The notes beneath the pieces are model-generated. The model saw only the letters and a program-made list of their open reading frames with translations. It searched no databases and was not told the DNA's origin. A DNA stretch of 64,000 nucleotides. Source: Plasmodium brasilianum (Eukaryota > Apicomplexa > Aconoidasida > Haemosporida > Plasmodiidae). A program made the position numbers and the translations under genes. Location: contig NC_090119.1 of the NCBI RefSeq assembly GCF_023973825.1, positions 707,025-771,024 of the forward strand, given 5' to 3'. How positions within the stretch are numbered: the stretch's first letter is position 1; each line of letters starts with the position of its first letter. Shown one piece after another: positions 13,612 through 26,906 of the stretch.

Positions 13612-14516
13612 ATGGGATTCTATAAGTATACAATGAAAGAAAATATTAAGTCGCTAATTTTTAATAAAACGTTTGCATTTTTGCTTTTTATTTGGATGAG
13701 TTATGATATAAATAATGTGGTATAACAAAAATATTTCATATATATTCTTTTTTTTTCATTCTATTGTTTTATGTTTTATTTTTAATAATAATATTTTCTC
13801 AGTATGCAAACATATATTTTTATAAATTACAAATGATTATTCTTTTTTAGAGGGGTGTCATATCGTTAGATAAACAACATGGCTATATTACTTTAAGAAG
13901 TAATAGGCTATTATTAGAGCCCTCACTTGATTTGGGATCAATTGAGTATTTAAATTATGACGATAGTAATTCTACATTGCAGGACGAAGATATATATAAA
14001 AATGATCATGGTTATAAATCCGAAATAGGAGAATCAAGAAAAAGCTTTTTAAGTATAGGAGAATTGTATAAATTAGATCGAAAAAAAAAGTCCTCATTAC
14101 TTAGTAGAATGGATAAATTTTGCGAAAAATATATCTTTAATCAGTTAGATTCCATATATAAAGTTAAGGATAATAAGTTTATTAATAAAATGACTGCAAA
14201 CAAAAAGATATTTAAAAAGGTAGTTTTAGCAGTAATTCCACCTTGTTTAGCTATGGGTGCTGGATTAATAATAGTTACAGTATTAAGTTATTTATTTTGT
14301 AGTACTTTATTGACCAGTTTGTCATCATCTTTATTACTAATTGTACTTCTCTGATTAATAGCATGTATGCCAATCTTATCTATAATGTGTATTGCTTATA
14401 TTTTCAGAAAATTTATGAAATATGAAAAAATCTATGAAAATAAACCAAAACTTACTCAAAAATTGTTAAAGCTTTTGTTTGGAAAAAATTTTAATATGGC
14501 ATCAGAGAACATGTAG
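13612..14516 (+). pseudogene. Two-exon exported-protein gene interrupted by one in-frame TGA
   Basis: Exon 1 is 13612-13719, or from the internal ATG at 13633, which gives the 29-codon length of every neighbouring first exon. The donor is GTATAA. Exon 2 begins at 13851 after TTTTTTAG, in phase 0. RLLLE, a canonical PEXEL of R-x-L-x-E form, lies at residues 48-52 counted from 13633. A charged region follows, then a hydrophobic segment AVIPPCLAMGAGLIIV and a second one that is cut by TGA at 14352-14354. The same frame then stays open for 53 more codons, continuing the hydrophobic segment (LIACMPILSIMCIAYIF) and a basic tail, to TAG at 14514-14516. This looks like a recently broken, polymorphic or mis-sequenced gene. 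It differs from the surrounding seven paralogues in its mature region. Its best description is Plasmodium exported protein of unknown function. Confidence 0.72.
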
Positions 14517-17500
14517 TATTGTTTAAAATAACACGCTAATATAGGAAATATGAATACAATTATTTAGTATATATGACGTCATCTACTTATACATGAATAT
14601 ATGCATATAAATTATAAATATGTATATTCTTAATTCCTAATGAAAGTGATCGTTTTAATTTTTTAATTTGTGTTTTAAAGAATTGTTTGAATATAATTTA
14701 TTATATTGGAATAATATATATATGTGTATTTATGTATACTAGCATATATAATATATGCATGTTCCATAAAATTCATATAAAAATGGGAAGTTTCTAATAA
14801 TTCGTTGAGTTAATTAGAAAATTTATAATGTTATCTATGAAAAGAACAACTATAATATTTCATTTCATTTTATTTACATTTATTTGACCAACATGATTAT
14901 TTCGTTAACTAGTTAATAAATTGTATGATTTTCCTTAAGTTAATTGTAAATATCTTTTTCTATATATTATAAAAACAAATAAGTGTAATTATTTTTTTTA
15001 ATAAGAGGTAAGTTTAATTATTATTTATTATAAATTGTATTATAAAAAATGGACAGTCGTACTCATTTGCTACAAATAGGTTTTTAACACATATTTAACA
15101 TTTTGAATGATTTATATAAGAAATTATAAATTTGTGATAATATAATATTCATTATAAAAATGAATTATATATAGATGATTAATAATTCATGTAATCATAG
15201 ATTATTAAAACCAAACTTACACTATATAAATATGATACATTAATTACTTAATATGTACATTTCAATAAATTTTATGAAAATTACATAAATATCTAATATA
15301 TAGAAAAGTTATAGATAATATATATATATATATATTTTTGAATTAATAAAATATAATTATAAATATATATATAGTTTTACATTGTAATTAAAAATAAAAT
15401 TTTGTAACAGAAACAATTGTTTTTTAGGTATAACTTTTTTAATCAGAAATAACTTGGTTGTTTAAGGTTCTAGTATATACTAATTTCCAATAAGCCAAAC
15501 TACATGGTATAATAGAAAATATATTGTATCTTTTTTCTTTCAGTGAATTTTACTTTTTGTCTTATATTTATTTATATAGTAAAATTTATATAATAATGTG
15601 CATATATAAACTCATATGTATTTGTAATCTTTAACTAATTTAAAGAAAATTGTTTTTTAAGTTTTCCTAAATATAATTTGGAATAATTTAAGAATCTAGC
15701 ATAAAATATATTCATACATAGTAATAGGTAGTTGCACACATTCAATTGCATAGTAAACATTTTAGTGACTTTAAAATGATTAAATTAACATTCTTTTTAA
15801 AAGGACAGCACTTTAAAGAATTATTTAACTTATTTTGTGGAATTATTAACAAATTATATTCATCACATCTAGGATGAAAATTAGGTTAGTGAAAATCCTT
15901 ATATAATATTATTTTATTTGTTTATATATTTATGCATTAGTGATGAAATTAGATAAAATACAATTAATCAAGTTCATTAAAATATGTATATATATTAATA
16001 ATAATAAAAGGAAAACAGTACTAGTTATTATCGTACTTATTATGCGTTAATTAATATCTACTGCCACATATTAATAAAAGTTGTTTTTCAAAAAATTAAC
16101 AGTGTTATAATGATCTGATAGTACATAAATAATAAAATTAAATTGTCCTAATATTATTCGTATTTGACACTTATGTTGTATAATGATACCTAAACATATA
16201 TAAAAATGAATATTATGAAAGTGATCAATATAAAATTGTTTAATTCAAAAAATTTATATATAATAAAAGGATGATTATATCTGAAAATAAAATCATTATG
16301 TGTAAAGTTGGAATAAATGTATACAAGAACGTACAATAAATAATTTATTACATTATATTATTTTGCATACATGAATAAGTGTACCAAAAAGTAATAGTGC
16401 TATAAGATTACGTAATAAATATCAACTGTGATATTACATTATTATTAAATAATAAAAAAATTAAGTAATAAAATTTTTGTAGAACATATTTAATAGATAT
16501 TTATTATTTATTACAAACAAATATGGGTTGAAAAACATTATTACTGTGTATTATTATTGTCTTGATCATTAATCAAAATAAAAAAATTAATATAATAATA
16601 TAATAGTATTAAAAATTATTAAGCCCTTATGTTATATGATATCTTAGTGTAAATATGTCAACGTTAAAGATCAATATAAATATATATAAAAACAAATTCA
16701 CTTATAATAGACATATCAAACATGGAATAAATTAAATATCGTAGAAAAAAAAGAAATGGTTTACAAATGCCTCAATTTTGTGAGAATATAAAAGATTTAA
16801 GTGATGTTTAATATAATTTAATTATGAAACCGTCAAATAATAAATCTTTTTAGGAATACTAAATATGGTTATTTTTATATTAGACTATAGTTCGATTTAT
16901 ATTAGGAATAAATCTAGAATTATACTATTTTGGGAATTTTTATTTTTTTAATTTAAAATCAGTTTTATATTTAATTGTTTTCTTTCTTTTTTTCAATTTA
17001 TCCTTTTTTTTCTTTTTTGTGATAAAATTTAATATGAAAATGTTTCTTTTATAATTAGTATAACTTTTTGTGTATATAATAATTTTGTAGCTTTCCCTTA
17101 CCTTGTTATATACCATTTATTATAAAAATGTTAAGTTATATAATATTTTTTAAAATATATATTTAGCTAGAAAAATAAATTTATTTAGCTCATATTTATG
17201 TATATATATTTTATATATATATACTTTTTGTGCTATGTTTTTATAAAAATATAAAAACACTTTTAGATTCGTTCAAAATTTTTCATCACAAAAGTAAATA
17301 GATTTATAAATAATTTTCTTCACATATATTATTAGAATATAATATTAAATAAAAAATAATTTATATGTAACATTTATTTGGAAATATATTTAAATAAATT
17401 ATTCTTAAAATTATTATTACTTAATTTAATGAATTTTAACCAAAATTATAATGAATTTTTTTTTTTTTAATCATAAAAATTAATTGATTTATTTGAATAA

Positions 17501-18300
17501 AACACAAGAAATTTTTTTTTTTTTTTAAATTTATTGATATATTATGTATAACAATAAAATGTATTTCCAGAATATATGTTATATATAATATTATTAATTT
17601 ATGATAAAGAAGCAAGGCTTTCATATGGATTACACTTTTGAAAATATAAAATTTCATGTTAAAATTATAATGAAAATTCCATTTCTTACAATGTATTGTA
17701 TTTCATCGAAAAATCCGTTATATATTAATTATTAAAAAATAAATTAGAATGAAATTCCTTTCTTAAAAAATTAATTTTTTCATTTATTTTTATAATTAGA
17801 AACATTTAATTATAAGAACTAAATTTTATAATATATACATTGCATGTACTAAAAATAGTAATAAAAACGAAAGATGATATTAATAAAGTCTTAATCAGTT
17901 GTATTGTGTGTACCAGCTACAATTTGTACTTTTTATAATTTTGATAAATCTAATAATTAGAAATATTCAGATAATAGTTTTTTTTTTTTTTTTCAAAAAT
18001 GTTAATAAAATATTATTTAGGAAGTTTGATATTAAATAATTATTTTATATATTTTGAGTATTTATTAATGAGCTTAAATTACATTATTTTAATTCAAATT
18101 AAGATTTTATTAATAACATTAATACAAAAATTTTATAGTTATTTTTCAATATTCCTTTTATGAAAGATATTAAGTTTTGTATGAATTATTAATAAAAAAA
18201 AATAATTTTTATTAATATAGATATCTTTATTATTAGATATATACTATAATGTTGTTAACGTTTTTCTAATATATATATTATAATATTATTAATTAACATA
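14517..18300. other. Intergenic, no gene seen
   Basis: A/T-rich spacer with a (TA)n run at 15317-15335 and several T-rich tracts near 17.5 and 17.98 kb. The 73-codon minus-strand frame around 17.5 kb is poly-lysine/isoleucine coding of a kind expected by chance. The last 0.3 kb resembles the 5' flanks of neighbouring genes. Confidence 0.6.
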
Positions 18301-19197
18301 ATGAAACCAAAAAATAAGTTAATGTTTTCTAATATAATTTTTATATTTATGTCTTTATGTTGGGTGTGCTATATTAGCAGGGATAAGGTATTCTAATATT
18401 ATTTAAGAATATTTTGTATTATATTTTTATTGTTGTTTTTTTATTAATATATTAGATATGAATTAATTTATTTTTTCTTTAAATTACAAATATTTACATT
18501 TTTTTATTTTATTTAGAATAAGTTTAATATATCTTTGGACGAAAACTACAATCTTCGTAAAAAGCTAGATAGAAGAACATGTAGATTATTATCAAAATAT
18601 AAGCCTATTAAGGATTCAATTACTGTATTATTAAAAGAAAATATTTCAAATAATGAAAAATACAAAGAAAAATATGTATTAAACGATGTTGAATTAACAA
18701 GGGGAAGAAATATACATCCAAGTAAAAGTTCATCAAATAATATAGAATACTATGAAAATTCTAGGAAAAGTAAATCTTTAGTATGCCCAAGAAAAGATCC
18801 ACATTTTGGAAAAAGAATATTAGACAAAATATATTATTCAAATAATGTTAGGTGTGCTGCGAATTCTGATTTTAGTTTTTTAAAAAGGTGTAGAACAAAC
18901 AAAATATACTTTTTATATGCTTTATTTATATTATTCGTAGCACGTATATTACTAACAATTCCTTCAATAGATTTTACTAAATGGGATGTTAATTATATAT
19001 CTTCGAATTGGGCATTACCAGTAGAAATTGTAGGCACTATATTGACTTTAATATTTTTATTAATATTTATTTTAGTCTGCAGAAAGATTAAAAAATACGA
19101 TAAAATGCTGCATGTAAAAAGTGAAATTAATAATAGTCAATATAATCATTTCCATAAAATAGGCTCACAAAAACATTGTTACCAATTTTTTTTTTAG
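18301..19197 (+). CDS. fam-l/fam-m-type exported two-TM protein (HFGKR..DKIYY subtype)
   Basis: Two exons, 18301-18387 and 18517-19197, with a GTATTC donor and an ATTTAG acceptor in phase 0, giving 255 residues. Exon 1 is 29 codons with a signal-peptide core. RLLSK at residues 52-56 is again an R-x-L-x-K export-site variant. The mature region has PHFGKRILDKIYYSNN, a subtype signature shared with the gene at 22155, and then SDFSFLKR before a first membrane segment near 159-178. A second segment lies near 196-217, after a WDVNY...WALP loop. The C-terminal tail is unlike that of the sister gene and ends in several Phe residues encoded by a T-rich run next to the stop, so tail slippage is possible. 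Whether this subtype is formally fam-l, fam-m or a third exported family is unclear to me. Confidence 0.83.
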
Positions 19198-22154
19198 TTA
19201 TATATATACATCAAAATTATAAATATAATTTCGTAACTTTTATAAGTTCACCTTTAGATATCTAGTCCTTTTTATAGGAAACAATAAAAATAAACGTCTT
19301 CAATTTTTTTTTTTGAATTTGAATGTTTTAATAATTTTTAATTTGTTTTTTAAATTATTGTTTCAGTTTGACAATAGATATCATCATCAAATGTATAAAT
19401 GTGTATTTACATGTATTCTCTTGAAAAAAATATATATGTATGTGCGTTAAGAAGAATATTGATTGGCATAAAACATATAATTGTATGAATGTGTGATAAT
19501 TCATATTTGACGTAAAATTGTTTCTTTCTGTTTTTTACCTTGTTGCCCTACATGATGACTAACATTTTTATATTATTAGTTAGATGCATTATTAGTTTTA
19601 AATAATTAATATATGTATCTTTTTTGTATTTATTAAGGAAATTTTAATATATTCTGGTGAAAAGATCTTAATTTATTACTTTTTTTTTTTTTTTGCTAAA
19701 TATAAAACATAATCTTTGTTTTACAATATTTTTTTTTTGAAATATGTTACGAAACATAATTACTATAAAAACCTTTTTAATATATGTATGGTGTTTTTTG
19801 ACAACATAAATATTATTCTATAGATACATAATAATAATGTAGTCTCACGAAAATAAGTGTTATTTATAAACAGTTTACTAATTTATAGGTTCTATACCTT
19901 TACAATTAAATGAATAATTAAAAAATGTTCTTCTATTAATGTTCGTTTTAAATGTAGTGCTAATTAAATTTTAGAAAGTTGAATTAAATATATAAGTTTA
20001 CTGAAAATATTTAAATAAATATAAAAATTATATTTTTATTTTTAAATCTTTAAATGATTACATTAATAAATTGAACTTAAGCTTGTATTACTAGACAATA
20101 TGCTGAAATTATGTCTTTTTGTTTTTATTTGCCATATTATAATAATAAAAATATATGAAAGTGTTGTATTGTTATAAAAATGAAAAATTTCATTAAAGGA
20201 AATGAAAATAAATGAATAGTTTTTTTGGTATATTATAAAAATATGTAGAAAAATATTTTTTTATATGTTGTTTTTATTTATTATTTTCTATTTATATAAT
20301 AACAAAAGAGTTAATATTATTTTAAATATATACGAAATTGTATATAATTTATTTAAGCAATTAATAATTTCATCAAAATAATAATTATAATTTTTCACAT
20401 TAATTAAAAATTCAAAAAAGAGAACCATCTACTTGTAAATTATTAACTAAACCGTAATAATTTTTTTTATATTTTAGATAAGTTTTAACAAAGATAATCT
20501 AATGAATTACTATATTTTATTAGTGGTATTTTTAATAAAATGTGTGTAATGTATAATAATTCTAATGACACTGGCTTTCGATTAATAGTAAATATTTTTT
20601 TTAATTTATTAAATTTTGGTCTATTTTTGATTTATTTGTAAATTATAATATATTATAATATTAATACATGATTCAGTTGTCACATTTACATAGATATTAT
20701 AAGGTACTGTTTAGTAAATTAAATAACACGTGTATAATTTTTCTTAATGTGTATATATTTAGGAAGTGCAGAATATAACACTAAAATATATTGATTGTTC
20801 TGAATAACATAGTTGAAATACTACTAAATAAATTTTAATATAATTTTTGTTTTTTTGTTAATGTTTAATAAAGTTATAATTTATGAAAAAATGTTTTTTT
20901 CAGTTAATATTATGTATTAGTACAAAAAGGTATTTTCATATATGATATAAAATACTTGCAAGAAATAACAAGATATATTAATATAATTTTAATATTTAAT
21001 AATTCTGCGCAACAATTTACTAATCTAGTGTATTTTACAAACTTATCAATAAACTAAAGGTATGACTGATTATTTTATTACTATGGATTATTGTTAATTT
21101 AATTATATTTTAAAAAAAGTACCTAAATATTTATTACAAAAAAGCTCAATAACAAAAATATATATTCATATTTACATTTGGTTTAATAAAAAGAAAATAA
21201 TATTCATCCAAGATAATAATTATATTAATACATTACATATAGTAATTACTTCATAATTTATGTATTTTATATATTTTTTTCTTTTTTGCTTCTTATTAAA
21301 TTATTTCTAAACGAGTATATTAGAAAAAAAAGAAAAAAATATTTAAGTCTACAGCTTTACAAAATTTTCATTCGTAAATAATGATATAAATATTAAATAA
21401 TAAAAAAATATGACTTTAAAAAATTATATTAAAAGTATAAAAGATCCCTCATTATTTATCTTTAAATAATATAGAGTTTCGTGCATTAGTTAGTATTTAT
21501 ATTTTTTATTTTTAAATATATCATTGTAAATAAAGGTGTTAATATGTTATGTACTACTAATGCAAGAGCTATAAAAAATAAAATGCAGCATGTTGTATAA
21601 TATATATTTTCCTGCATTTATTATTATAAATATATTATTTCCAAAATATCACTTTTTTAAAAAGAAATATTTTTTCCAAAATTAGAATTATTAATAGAAT
21701 AATATGAATAAAAATGTTAATTATTCTTTTAATATATAGGCAAATGTTTTATCTACATTATCTGAATTCTATACTCTATGTAAAAATAGTATATAGGAAT
21801 GTTAAAAAATCACATATTTTTTTATTATTATTAAATTTATTGGAAATAAATTTATTTAATTTTTCAAATATATTGAATTATATATCATTATTATTTGTTA
21901 GTGAATATAAATTATAATATTTTTATTAATGTTAATTTATTATAAATAACATTAAGATAAAAATTATATAATATATTTTTAAAGTTATTTTTTCTTGATT
22001 ACGTTTTAAAATGAAATAATGTCATATACATTTTACTAAGTTCTTATGAAAAAATAAAAAAATAAAAATAAAATATCATTTATCATTAGGAGTACATTAT
22101 AAGATTGATAAATTTTTTCTTATTGCATATATTTCATTTTTACTAATCTATATC
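19198..22154. other. Intergenic, no gene seen
   Basis: A/T-rich spacer with poly(T) tracts, including one near 19.68-19.69 kb. The 67-codon plus-strand frame at 21714-21917 lies in the 5' flank of the next gene and looks like chance coding. TATCATTAGGAG at 22081-22092 matches the 5' element seen before other two-exon genes. Confidence 0.6.
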
Positions 22155-23023
22155 ATGGAACGAAAAATTAAAATAAACTTTTTATTTAAAATTTTTACGT
22201 TTATCTTTTTAATTTGGATATGTCATTTTGATAATGATATGGTAAGATAATATTATTTAATGATATTTGTGTTATTCTTATTTTTTGCGTCATATTGTTA
22301 TTATTACTTTGTTAGAAAAAATTTATATATTTTTTAAACCATGGATATTTATTTTTTTAGAGTATCGATAATGAATATTTGTATAAAAAGTACATTACTG
22401 ATATAAAAATAGTTACAAGATCATATCGATTACTAGGAAAGCATAAGCAGGAAAAATGTTCAGATATTGTATATATAAAAGGTGATACACCAACTATCAA
22501 GGAATACCAAAAATTGAATACATATAATAGTAAAAAAGTAACCAAAGGCATAAATAAAAAGCAAAACGAATGTTCACTATATAATGCAAGAGGTTATGAA
22601 CATGGTGGGAGAAGTAAAAATTCTGTGCCCTACGGAAGAAATTCACAATTAGGAAAAAGAAAATTCGACAAAATATACTATAGAAATACACTTAGGAATT
22701 CTACTATTGCAGATTTTAAGTTTTTAAGAAATGTTACAAAACAAAAAGCAGTTCTTATTTGTATTTTATTGAGCTTCCATGCAATAAATGGAATACTACT
22801 ATGTTTTCTAAAACCAGACAAAACACTAGGTAATATTTTTACGCATTGGGATATTGGAGTATATGTAGGATTTTCTATATTCACATATATAGTTATATTA
22901 TCGTTTATTCATCTCTTCATTTTAATGGCAATGTATATAAAGATAATACATAAGAAACGTGAAATAAATAATACAGCGTATCCTTCTCTTAGTGAAGTCT
23001 TTTATAACAGTTATAATACATAA
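22155..23023 (+). CDS. fam-l/fam-m-type exported two-TM protein (LGKR..DKIYY subtype)
   Basis: Two exons, 22155-22241 and 22361-23023, with a GTAAGA donor (the best consensus match of the group) and a TTTTTTTAG acceptor in phase 0, giving 249 residues. Exon 1 is 29 codons with a signal-peptide core ending WICHFDNDM. RLLGK is at residues 52-56, an R-x-L-x-K variant of PEXEL. The signature QLGKRKFDKIYYRNT matches the gene at 18301, followed by ADFKFLRN. Membrane segments are predicted near 157-179 and 195-221, separated by a short polar loop containing HWDIG. The tail ends in a YPSLSEVF segment that has no counterpart in the gene at 18301. It is the last of the five-gene plus-strand tandem. Function is unknown; export and membrane insertion are predicted. 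Confidence 0.85.
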
Positions 23024-25741
23024 TTCCATAAGAAATGTACACAAATAACATATCTATATAAAATTATAATTTATAAAGTCAAATATGCATATCTGGATTT
23101 GTTGATAAGCAAAAGTATAAATATGCTTTTTTATTTTTTTTGTTATTTTAAATGTTATAATATTTTTTACATTGAATTTTAAGTTATATTTTAACCTTGA
23201 TTTGATGTTATTGTCCACAAAACTATTTGTTTATTTATTAAGATTTTTTTGAAAAATATATATGGGTAAATATAAATATATATAAGTAATATTAATATAA
23301 TTTTTGTTGATTTCTTTTTTCAGTTTTTAGTGGTTACTGTAAAAATAGCCTTAATTATTTTTGCTTTATCTGTTTCTAGAATTAAATGATTATTTGTTGT
23401 GTAAGTAGAAGAACATATTATTTGTTTATAATTAAAAATAAGATTGTCTTGTTATTTACATGATGAAAAGGATTCAATAGTATTTAGTTGTATGGATATA
23501 TATATATATATATTTATTTAAAAATAAAAACAAACTTTATGTTTATTCTACGTATAAGCTTTAGGATAAATACATTATAATACACATTTTTTTATAAAGT
23601 CTTTCTTAAAATTTTTTTTATTTTTTTGAATGGTCTAAATATGAAGTTATAAACATATCAAAATATTCTTTCTAAATGTATTTCTGAGTTTAGGTCTTAT
23701 GGTAAATATTTTAATTTTACTTTAGATGCAATTTCTTTTATCTATTTTGTTAACATATATGTGTTGTTTAATATAAAATTAATTCTTTTTTAAAAAGTAA
23801 AAGAATAAATTGCGAAATTTTGAAAAATTTAAATATATTTTTATTTACATACATAATAAAAAAAAGGTTAAAATGAATACAATTTGAACTATTAAATTAT
23901 TTTTTTAATATGCAAAAATTGTTTTATTATTTCAATATTATTTCTTTAAAATATAAATAAAAATAATTTTTTTATTACTGAAACTGTTTTTTTTATAATA
24001 ATTAAATTATTAATAATATATATAGAATTTTTATGTGAAATAAGAAAATGTTTCTTATAAATTAGTTATGTTACAAATATTTTTAATCGATGTTACATAA
24101 ATAAATCATTAACGAAGTATTGCTTTATTAATTTTATAGTTTTCTTTTACTGTAACTCATCATAAAATTCGCTATATATACGTAGTTTAATAGATCATTA
24201 AAACAAAAGAAAAAAAAAATTATTAAAATATAAAAAAACTTAAATGATGTCTTTATATTAATATGAATTACAAACAATAATCTAGGCAATTATTTCCGTA
24301 TTAATTTTTTGATTATTATAAATATATAGGCATTAAAAATAAAATTGAATACCTAATTATCATCTGAATATTCATATATATACTTTTTATATGAATATGT
24401 CGATATTTCAATAATAATGTATAATTTCAATATTACATATTTTTTTGTTTTATTATTCTGAACGTGCTATTATGTATAATCTAATAAATCGCATATTTAA
24501 ATTAATGATTAAAATCCAGGTATATAATAAAATCCAAGTTCATGCATAGTAATATGAAATAATTTAAATGTTTAAGTATTCTGAAATTTCTAATTGAATA
24601 ATTATAACCTCATAGGAAAATATTCCACGATAAATAACGAGATTCCCATTTCAAAACATTTAATTTCTATTAAAATGTATATATAAAGGGTTCTAAGGAA
24701 ATTAAAAAAAAATGGATTACATTAAAATATCTGAAGAAAAAAATTACCTTTAATTTTTTCTTATACATTATATGTTATTATGTTACTTGCTAATATATTT
24801 ATAAAATATTTTGTGCATTTTTCCTTTTGTGTAAAGTAAATTAAAATGAAATTAAGAAATATAAATATCTCTTGTTGATATTGTAATATATTTTGGTGAA
24901 AATATTGAAACGGTAATGCATTGTTATGCATGTTTTTTATTTATCATATATAGATTTCTTTATTACTCTTGATTAACATAAATAAAAAAGTGGATTTTAA
25001 AGAAAAGAAAATTAAGAATAGAACTTTAGAAAAATGTATTTATGAATTAATGTAAAATGGATAGCATTCTTACTATTAAAAATTGATCAGAGATAGAATT
25101 AATATACTAATGATCATTTATCAATATTCCTACTACCGTGAGATACATAGGATATATTATTTGAAGACAAGGTTAAAAGTTTTGTATAATTTTTTAAAAA
25201 TTTATTTCTATATAATTTTAAGAAAACAAGGAATAATAAAAATTTAAAATAAAGTTAGTTATAAATAAAATACATTTAATTTTTGTTTATTGAATAATAT
25301 TTTTATTTTATGTTTATTCTTTTTTTTTATATAATAATGTTATAAGTGTTCTGTTTCATATTTATTTTTGTACTTTTTTTTTTTTTTCTTTTTTAATACT
25401 AAACTAATTTTACTTCATATTTTTGTGCACGCAAATCAAAGTTTGTTGAATAGTGTTGTGTTACTTATATTTGTTTTAAAATTATTGCTTTTTTAGTTTG
25501 AAGAAGATAGAATATATAACTGGATTCTTGTGTTACTGTCTCCTACAGTAGTATATCATTTATATTATCCTTTTCTTTCTATAAATTTCATACAGTCATG
25601 TTTGTAATATTTATACACACTCAATCGTTTCCTTATATTTAGTGTGTTTTACTTATTAATGAATAACCCAATTATATGCAGCAATTATGTCACTAAATGT
25701 TTGATTTTTTAATGCATATAATATATACAGTAATATTTGTA
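23024..25741. other. Intergenic between convergent genes
   Basis: This spacer separates the last plus-strand gene of the first tandem from the 3' end of the minus-strand PIR gene. It holds a (TA)n run at 23495-23513 and A/T tracts. The part at about 25.38-25.74 kb, just beyond the PIR stop, is less monotonous and may be PIR 3' UTR. No gene seen. Confidence 0.55.
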
Positions 25742-25938
25742 TTAAACTACTCCTTGAGTTTGATAACCTACATTATGAAAGCTTTCTTCATAATTTCTAC
25801 TTACTTCTTCACATGTGTTTACTAAGGATTCTCTTTTTTTTTCTTCTACTTCAATAAGTTGAATTATTTTTTTCCTTTGTAAACGACTATATAACCATGA
25901 TTTTATTGGAGTAAACTATATGGAAGTAAAAGAATATG

Positions 25939-25969
<31 letters not shown>

Positions 25970-26906
25970 TGTGTTATTTTATTTTATTATTTTTGTTGTT
26001 TGTAATAACGAATTATACTAATCATTTTACAATATTCATAATAATTATTATAATTTTTATTAACCTTATATAATAGGAATAAAGTGAAAGTTGCTATTAA
26101 TACTGTAAGAGTTGTTAAACTGGCAAAAATTACATAATTCTTTTTAGGTTCTAAAATTCTTGGTACATTAGGACAAGCAGTTACATTTATCATTTGTTTA
26201 TTATATGCTTCCCTAAAATTGTTTAACTCCTCACAAAATTCATTACTATTACTTTCTTCACACTCAATATAATATCTAATATATAAGTCATAACATCCTT
26301 GAGCACTTTGACAATTAACACTTTGAGTTGCAACATTTTTAATAAAATTGTTAAACTTTTCATATAAGTCATAAAGTTCATTAAATTTTGTTAAAGTAGT
26401 TTTATCAATTTGTTTTATATATTGCTCACATATATGGCCAAGTTTGGAAGAAAATTTATTATATTCATCAAACCAACTAGATGGCTTATTATATTTTTCA
26501 TTATTGTTTATCCAGTAATTCAAGTATTTACAACGTCTTATTCTTTCAGGAAAATAATCCTTCTGTATTTTCATTAAATATACACCAATTTCTTGACAAG
26601 CTTCTGTAAAGTTAGGAACATTCCCAGACACTTCAGCACATGTTTTTCCAGGATTTAGTTTAGAATAATCAACATAAAAATCTTGAATAGTCTTATCAAA
26701 ATCCTGTTTGTATTTAATAAATAATTCCACGGAATTATCCTAAAAATAATAAAAATTAATAATAACATTTAAATGAGCAAAATCCCGCTTACATGAAATA
26801 TATATTTATCTATTTCTATAACAAAGAGATCTTGAATACAACATTATATATAATTAATATAATATAAATATAGCTTTACGTTTTCTACTGTAACTCCAGA
26901 TGCCAT
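25742..26906 (-). CDS. pir: PIR family variant antigen
   Basis: Three exons on the minus strand: 26880-26906, 26065-26739 and 25742-25915, all joined in phase 0, giving 291 residues. Exon 1 encodes only nine residues, starting MASG. Exon 2 holds a Cys-rich ectodomain, including RRCKYLNYW, which is typical of PIR, and ends in a membrane segment near 211-233 with LLYK. Splicing at a GTTAAT donor joins this to FTPIKSWL in exon 3, the standard PIR junction. The tail then reads QLIEVEEKKRESLVNTCEEV and ends QTQGVV. The 149 nt second intron contains a (TA)n tract. PIR proteins form the largest Plasmodium multigene family and are linked to the infected-cell surface and immune variation; the role of this member is unknown. 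The gene appears intact and points opposite to the two-exon array. Confidence 0.93.
25939..25960. repeat. (TA)11 microsatellite in PIR intron 2
   Basis: This dinucleotide run lies upstream of the exon 3 acceptor of the PIR gene (CCATATAG, read on the minus strand). Length changes could alter splicing efficiency. Confidence 0.85.

Noticed and set aside
22357..22884. Three minus-strand ORFs over the gene at 22155
   Set aside because: Antisense shadows of exon 2; none has a start or splice context of its own.
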